64,000 nt of DNA from contig NZ_JAFCMM010000002.1 of assembly GCF_018131225.1 (NCBI RefSeq), positions 992,001 to 1,056,000 on the forward strand. The letters are read 5' to 3'. Shown here one piece after another: positions 61,005 to 64,000 of the stretch. The notes below the pieces were generated by a model, which ran no database searches, had not been told where the DNA came from, and saw only the letters and a program-made list of their open reading frames with translations. Within the stretch, counting starts at the first letter, position 1. Each line of letters opens with the position of its first letter. The position numbers and the translations under genes were made by a program. This DNA is from Bradyrhizobium sp. U87765 SZCCT0048 (GTDB lineage Bacteria > Pseudomonadota > Alphaproteobacteria > Rhizobiales > Xanthobacteraceae).

Positions 61005-62047
61005 GCCGAACGCCGCAACGCCTCGCGACCACGCCGCGGCCTCATGGCCGCGGCTTCGGCCGCGGTCTCGCGGCGGCGGGCGTCGTCGCCGCGGCGATCG
61101 CCGCGACGCCGGCGCATGCCGATCTCAAGCTCTGCAACCGCATGAGCTATGTCGTCGAAGCCGCCATCGGCCTCGAGGACAAGGGCACCACGGCAACGCG
61201 CGGCTGGTTTCGCATCGATCCAGCGCAGTGCCGCGTGGTGCTGCAGGGCCAGTTGACCTCCGACCGTATCCTGCTGCACGCCCGCGCCCTGCCGGTCTAC
61301 GGCGCCTCGCCGCTGCCGCAGAGCGGCACTGACAATCTGTGCATCGCCGCCGACAACTTCACCATCGCCGCCGCGCGGCAATGCCGCAGCGGACAGACCC
61401 TGGCCGCATTCACCGAGATCAGACCGAGCCAAGCCGACGACGGCAACATGACCGCCTATCTGGCCGAGGACAGCGAATACGACGACGAGCAGGCGAGGCT
61501 CGCCGCGATCCAGCGCCTTCTCGTCATCGCCGGCTACGACGCCGCGCCGATCGACGGCGTCGACGGCCCGAAGACGCAAGGCGCGCTCAGCAACTTCCTC
61601 AAGAGCCAGGGGCTCGGCGCGGAAACGCCGCAGGCGCCGGACTTCTTCACCACCATGATCGCCAGGGTGCAGACGCCGTCCGCCACCGGCCTGACCTGGT
61701 GCAACGACACGCCCTACAAGGTGATGGCTGCCGTCGCCACCGACGACGGCAAGACCGTGGTCAGCCGCGGCTGGTACCGCATCGAGCCTGGCAAGTGCCT
61801 GCATCCGGATATCGCAGGGCAGCCGCGGCGCGTCTTCAGCTTCGCCGAGGCGGTGGATGCCAGCGGCAAGGCGATCCGCGTCAACGACAAGCCGCTGAAC
61901 TGGGGCGGGCCGACCCTGCTCTGCACCCGCGACAGCAAGTTCGAAATCAACGAGCAGGGTGACTGTGCCTCGCGCGGCCTCGCCGCCGCGGGCTTCGCCA
62001 CCATCGATGCCGGCGCCGGCAAGACGCTGCGCTTCGGCATGCCCTGA
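61001..62047 (+). CDS. Secreted protein with two DUF1036 domains and a peptidoglycan-binding-like middle
   Basis: The 348-residue protein starts at GTG 61001, inside the argB stop (GTGA overlap). It has a signal peptide with AHA/DLK cleavage near residue 40. Two DUF1036 domains follow: LCNRMSYVVEAAIGLEDKG...RGWFRIDPAQC (about 43-140) and WCNDTPYKVMAAVATDDGK...SRGWYRIEPGKC (about 230-330). Between them, IQRLLVIAGYDAAPIDGVDGPKTQGALSNF (about 168-197) looks like a peptidoglycan-binding type 1 motif. Cysteine pairs suggest disulfides. It probably acts in the periplasm at the cell wall; its role is unknown. Confidence 0.87.
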   Translation: MSRTPQRLATTPRPHGRGFGRGLAAAGVVAAAIAATPAHADLKLCNRMSYVVEAAIGLEDKGTTATRGWFRIDPAQCRVVLQGQLTSDRILLHARALPVYGASPLPQSGTDNLCIAADNFTIAAARQCRSGQTLAAFTEIRPSQADDGNMTAYLAEDSEYDDEQARLAAIQRLLVIAGYDAAPIDGVDGPKTQGALSNFLKSQGLGAETPQAPDFFTTMIARVQTPSATGLTWCNDTPYKVMAAVATDDGKTVVSRGWYRIEPGKCLHPDIAGQPRRVFSFAEAVDASGKAIRVNDKPLNWGGPTLLCTRDSKFEINEQGDCASRGLAAAGFATIDAGAGKTLRFGMP

Positions 62048-62054
62048 GGCCCCC

Positions 62055-62771
62055 ATGACGCAATCCGTAACTCAACGCCCCGCACCCCGTCGCTTCGGCC
62101 ATGTCGAAACCTGGGTGTTCGACCTCGACAACACGCTGTATCCGCACCATGTCAACCTGTGGCAGCAGGTCGATGGTCGCATCCGCGACTATGTCGCCGG
62201 CTATCTCAAGGTGCCGGCCGAGGAAGCCTTCCGCATCCAGAAGGACTACTACCGCCGCTACGGCACCACGATGCGCGGCATGATGACCGAGCATGGCATC
62301 AAGGCCGACGACTTCCTCAGCTATGTGCACGCCATCGACCATTCGCCGCTGGAGCCGAACCCGGCGATGGGCGCCGCGATCGCCGCCCTGCCGGGCCGCA
62401 AGCTGATCCTCACCAACGGCTCGCGCGACCACGCCGGCGCCGTGCTGGCGCGGCTCGGCATCGCCGAGCAGTTCGAGGCGGTGTTCGACATTGTCGCTGC
62501 CGAACTCGAGCCCAAGCCCGCGCTGCAGACCTACCGCCGCTTCCTCGACCTGCATGGCGTCGATCCGACGCGCGCGGCCATGTTCGAAGACCTCGCCCGC
62601 AACCTGGTGGTGCCCCATGACCTCGGCATGACCACCGTGCTGGTGGTGCCGGACGGCACCCGGGACGTGGTCCGCGAGGACTGGGAGCTGGAGGGCCGCG
62701 GCGCCGCCCATGTCGACCATGTCACCGACGACCTGACCGGCTTCCTGCAGGGCCTGCTGCCGGCAAAGTAG
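62055..62771 (+). CDS. HAD-type pyrimidine 5'-nucleotidase (SDT1-like)
   Basis: The 238-residue protein has WVFDLDNTLYP (motif I), LILTNGSRDHA (motif II), a lysine in ELEPKPALQTYRRF and FEDLARNL (motif IV). This is the class of HAD pyrimidine 5'-nucleotidases common beside argB and dapD in alphaproteobacteria. It would dephosphorylate UMP or CMP; other small phosphates are possible. The ATG at 62055 lies seven bases after the previous stop. Confidence 0.9.
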   Translation: MTQSVTQRPAPRRFGHVETWVFDLDNTLYPHHVNLWQQVDGRIRDYVAGYLKVPAEEAFRIQKDYYRRYGTTMRGMMTEHGIKADDFLSYVHAIDHSPLEPNPAMGAAIAALPGRKLILTNGSRDHAGAVLARLGIAEQFEAVFDIVAAELEPKPALQTYRRFLDLHGVDPTRAAMFEDLARNLVVPHDLGMTTVLVVPDGTRDVVREDWELEGRGAAHVDHVTDDLTGFLQGLLPAK

Positions 62772-62857
62772 GGGCTGCCGCGCTTGACTCCGCCCCCCCG
62801 AATCCCGACAAAAGCCTCCGATCATACGCCCTCCCGCCGTTTTCCAAGGAACGAGAT

Positions 62858-63703
62858 ATGTCCCTGTCCGCCCTCGAAACCACCCTCAACGCAGCCTTTG
62901 ACGCGCGCGACACCGTGAACGCCGCGACCAAGGGCGAGGTGCGCGAGGCCGTGGACCACGCGCTCGACCTGCTCGACAAGGGCGAGGCCCGCGTCGCCGA
63001 GCGCCAGGCCGACGGCAAGTGGCATGTCAACCAGTGGCTGAAGAAGGCGGTGCTGTTGTCGTTCCGCCTCAACGACATGAGCCCGATCCCGGGCGGCCCG
63101 GGCGGCGCCAACTGGTGGGACAAGGTGCCCTCCAAGTTCGAGGGCTGGGGCGAGAACCGCTTCCGCGCGGCGGGCTTTCGCGCCGTGCCCGGTTCTATCG
63201 TCCGCCGCTCGGCGTTCATCGCCAGGAACGTCGTGCTGATGCCCTCGTTCGTGAACCTCGGCGCCTATGTCGATGAATCGACCATGGTCGACACCTGGGC
63301 GACGGTCGGCTCGTGCGCCCAGATCGGCAAGAACGTCCACATCTCCGGCGGCGTCGGCATCGGCGGCGTGCTCGAACCGCTGCAGGCCGGCCCGGTGATC
63401 ATCGAGGACGACTGCTTCATCGGCGCGCGTTCGGAAGTCGCTGAAGGCGTCGTCGTGCGCAAGGGCGCGGTGCTGTCGATGGGCGTGTTCCTCGGCGCCT
63501 CGACCAAGATCGTCGACCGCGAGAGCGGCGAAGTGTTCATCGGCGAGGTGCCGGCCTACTCCGTGGTGGTGCCGGGCGCGCTGCCGGGCAAGCCGCTCAA
63601 GGACGGCTCGCAGGGGCCCTCGCTCGCCTGCGCCGTGATCGTCAAGCGCGTCGACGAGAAGACCCGCTCCAAGACCAGCATCAACGAACTGCTGCGCGAC
63701 TGA
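62858..63703 (+). CDS. dapD: 2,3,4,5-tetrahydropyridine-2,6-dicarboxylate N-succinyltransferase
   Basis: The 281-residue protein has an N-terminal helical domain, then the left-handed beta-helix with hexapeptide repeats (VVLMPSFVNLGAYVDESTMVDTW, AQIGKNVHISGGVGIGGVLEPLQ, VIIEDDCFIGARSEVAEGVVV), typical of DapD. It uses succinyl-CoA in lysine and meso-diaminopimelate synthesis. AAGGA precedes the ATG. The family match is complete. Confidence 0.96.
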   Translation: MSLSALETTLNAAFDARDTVNAATKGEVREAVDHALDLLDKGEARVAERQADGKWHVNQWLKKAVLLSFRLNDMSPIPGGPGGANWWDKVPSKFEGWGENRFRAAGFRAVPGSIVRRSAFIARNVVLMPSFVNLGAYVDESTMVDTWATVGSCAQIGKNVHISGGVGIGGVLEPLQAGPVIIEDDCFIGARSEVAEGVVVRKGAVLSMGVFLGASTKIVDRESGEVFIGEVPAYSVVVPGALPGKPLKDGSQGPSLACAVIVKRVDEKTRSKTSINELLRD

Positions 63704-63716
63704 CGCGCAGCACGCT

Positions 63717-63737
63717 CCGCGGTCACCATGACCGCGG
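63717..63737 (+). terminator. Hairpin downstream of dapD
   Basis: CCGCGGTCA (63717-63725) and TGACCGCGG (63729-63737) form a perfect 9-bp stem with a CCA loop, 14 bases after the dapD stop. It fits a terminator stem, though no T-run follows. Confidence 0.6.
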
Positions 63738-63755
63738 CGGCCAGTACGTGGGATC

Positions 63756-63794
63756 TGTCATTCGCGTCGGTATCGTCAGGAGATGCGAATGACA
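63756..63794. promoter_or_regulatory. Long inverted repeat upstream of the DUF805 gene
   Basis: TGTCATTCGC (63756-63765) and GCGAATGACA (63785-63794) are perfect 10-bp arms separated by 19 bases, 27 bases before the DUF805 start. This may be an operator or a second terminator hairpin for dapD; the sequence alone does not decide. Confidence 0.45.
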
Positions 63795-63820
63795 GGGCCG
63801 GGACTCCAGGGAGACGTGTC

Positions 63821-64000
63821 GTGGACTGGCAGATGTTCTTGTTCAGCACGGCTGGACGTATCCCGCGGGCCAGATACTGGCTCGCCCTGCTGTTCTACGC
63901 GGTGATCATCTTCGCAGGCTTCGCCTGCGCGCTGCTGCTGCTCACCAGCAGCTCCGACATCGCCTCGGTACTGCTTTATGTCGGCGGCGGGCTCTTGTTC
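63821..64000 (+). CDS. DUF805 family membrane protein, N-terminal part (cut by window edge)
   Basis: Sixty codons lie in the window: a GTG start after GGGAGA, then WQMFLFSTAGRIPRARYWLA, the DUF805 N-terminal motif (F...GRxxRxxYW), and a long hydrophobic segment that begins the first membrane helices. The function of the family is unknown. The gene continues beyond the right edge. Confidence 0.82.
   Translation, partial: MDWQMFLFSTAGRIPRARYWLALLFYAVIIFAGFACALLLLTSSSDIASVLLYVGGGLLF

Overview
The window is GC-rich, gene-dense chromosomal DNA of an alphaproteobacterium, most likely a Bradyrhizobium/Rhodopseudomonas-type member of the Hyphomicrobiales (Nitrobacteraceae). This rests on the high GC content, frequent GTG starts, the BTLCP and DUF1036 proteins, the intergenic palindromes, and the block rpmH-rnpA-yidC-engB-DUF423-argB-dapD. 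The genus cannot be resolved by eye. I see no phage, IS element, CRISPR array or rRNA, and one tRNA.

Layout. (1) 1-3.4 kb: late cobalamin genes: cobU/cobP (partial), a DUF1636 protein, cobC and cobS on the minus strand, cobT on the plus strand, with a cobalamin riboswitch between cobC and the DUF1636 gene. (2) 3.4-11 kb: a three-subunit molybdenum hydroxylase (CoxS/L/M-like) between two HxlR regulators, with a PaaI thioesterase, a CaiB/BaiF CoA-transferase and an enoyl-CoA hydratase, probably one uncharacterised CoA-linked catabolic route. (3) 11-21.5 kb: a long operon of a complete ABC importer (binding protein, two permeases, a small membrane protein, two ATPases), then dhaL, dhaM, HPr, enzyme I, an XRE regulator and dhaK. 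It looks like an uptake system tied to a PEP-dependent dihydroxyacetone-type kinase with its own phosphorelay. (4) 21.5-38.5 kb: mixed genes: an HtrA-like protease, an esterase, a LacI regulator, aspA, pyrC, a trypsin-fold protein with no catalytic triad, an isochorismatase with a divergent LysR regulator, a BTLCP peptidase, an MHS-type MFS transporter, an ECF42 sigma factor with its DGPF/YCII partner, a deaminase, a HAD hydrolase and ygiQ.

(5) 38.6-53.9 kb: a surface locus. A subtilisin-type autotransporter and a 1966-residue repeat-rich autotransporter flank an AraC regulator. A membrane-anchored winged-helix/TPR regulator lies divergent to the giant gene, followed by a class III nucleotide cyclase and a small membrane protein. 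(6) 54.3-64 kb: housekeeping genes: tRNA-Arg(ACG), an orphan histidine kinase, rpmH-rnpA-yidC-engB, a DUF423 protein, argB, a secreted double-DUF1036 protein, a HAD pyrimidine nucleotidase, dapD and the start of a DUF805 gene.

The observations I rate highest are the ABC importer plus DHA-kinase/PTS operon with TTTACTAAA-type operators; a match to the reported ECF42 promoter in front of the DGPF gene; the HtrA homologue that has lost all three catalytic residues; the A-B-A-B-B-B repeat architecture of the giant autotransporter; and the two-regulator molybdenum hydroxylase cluster.
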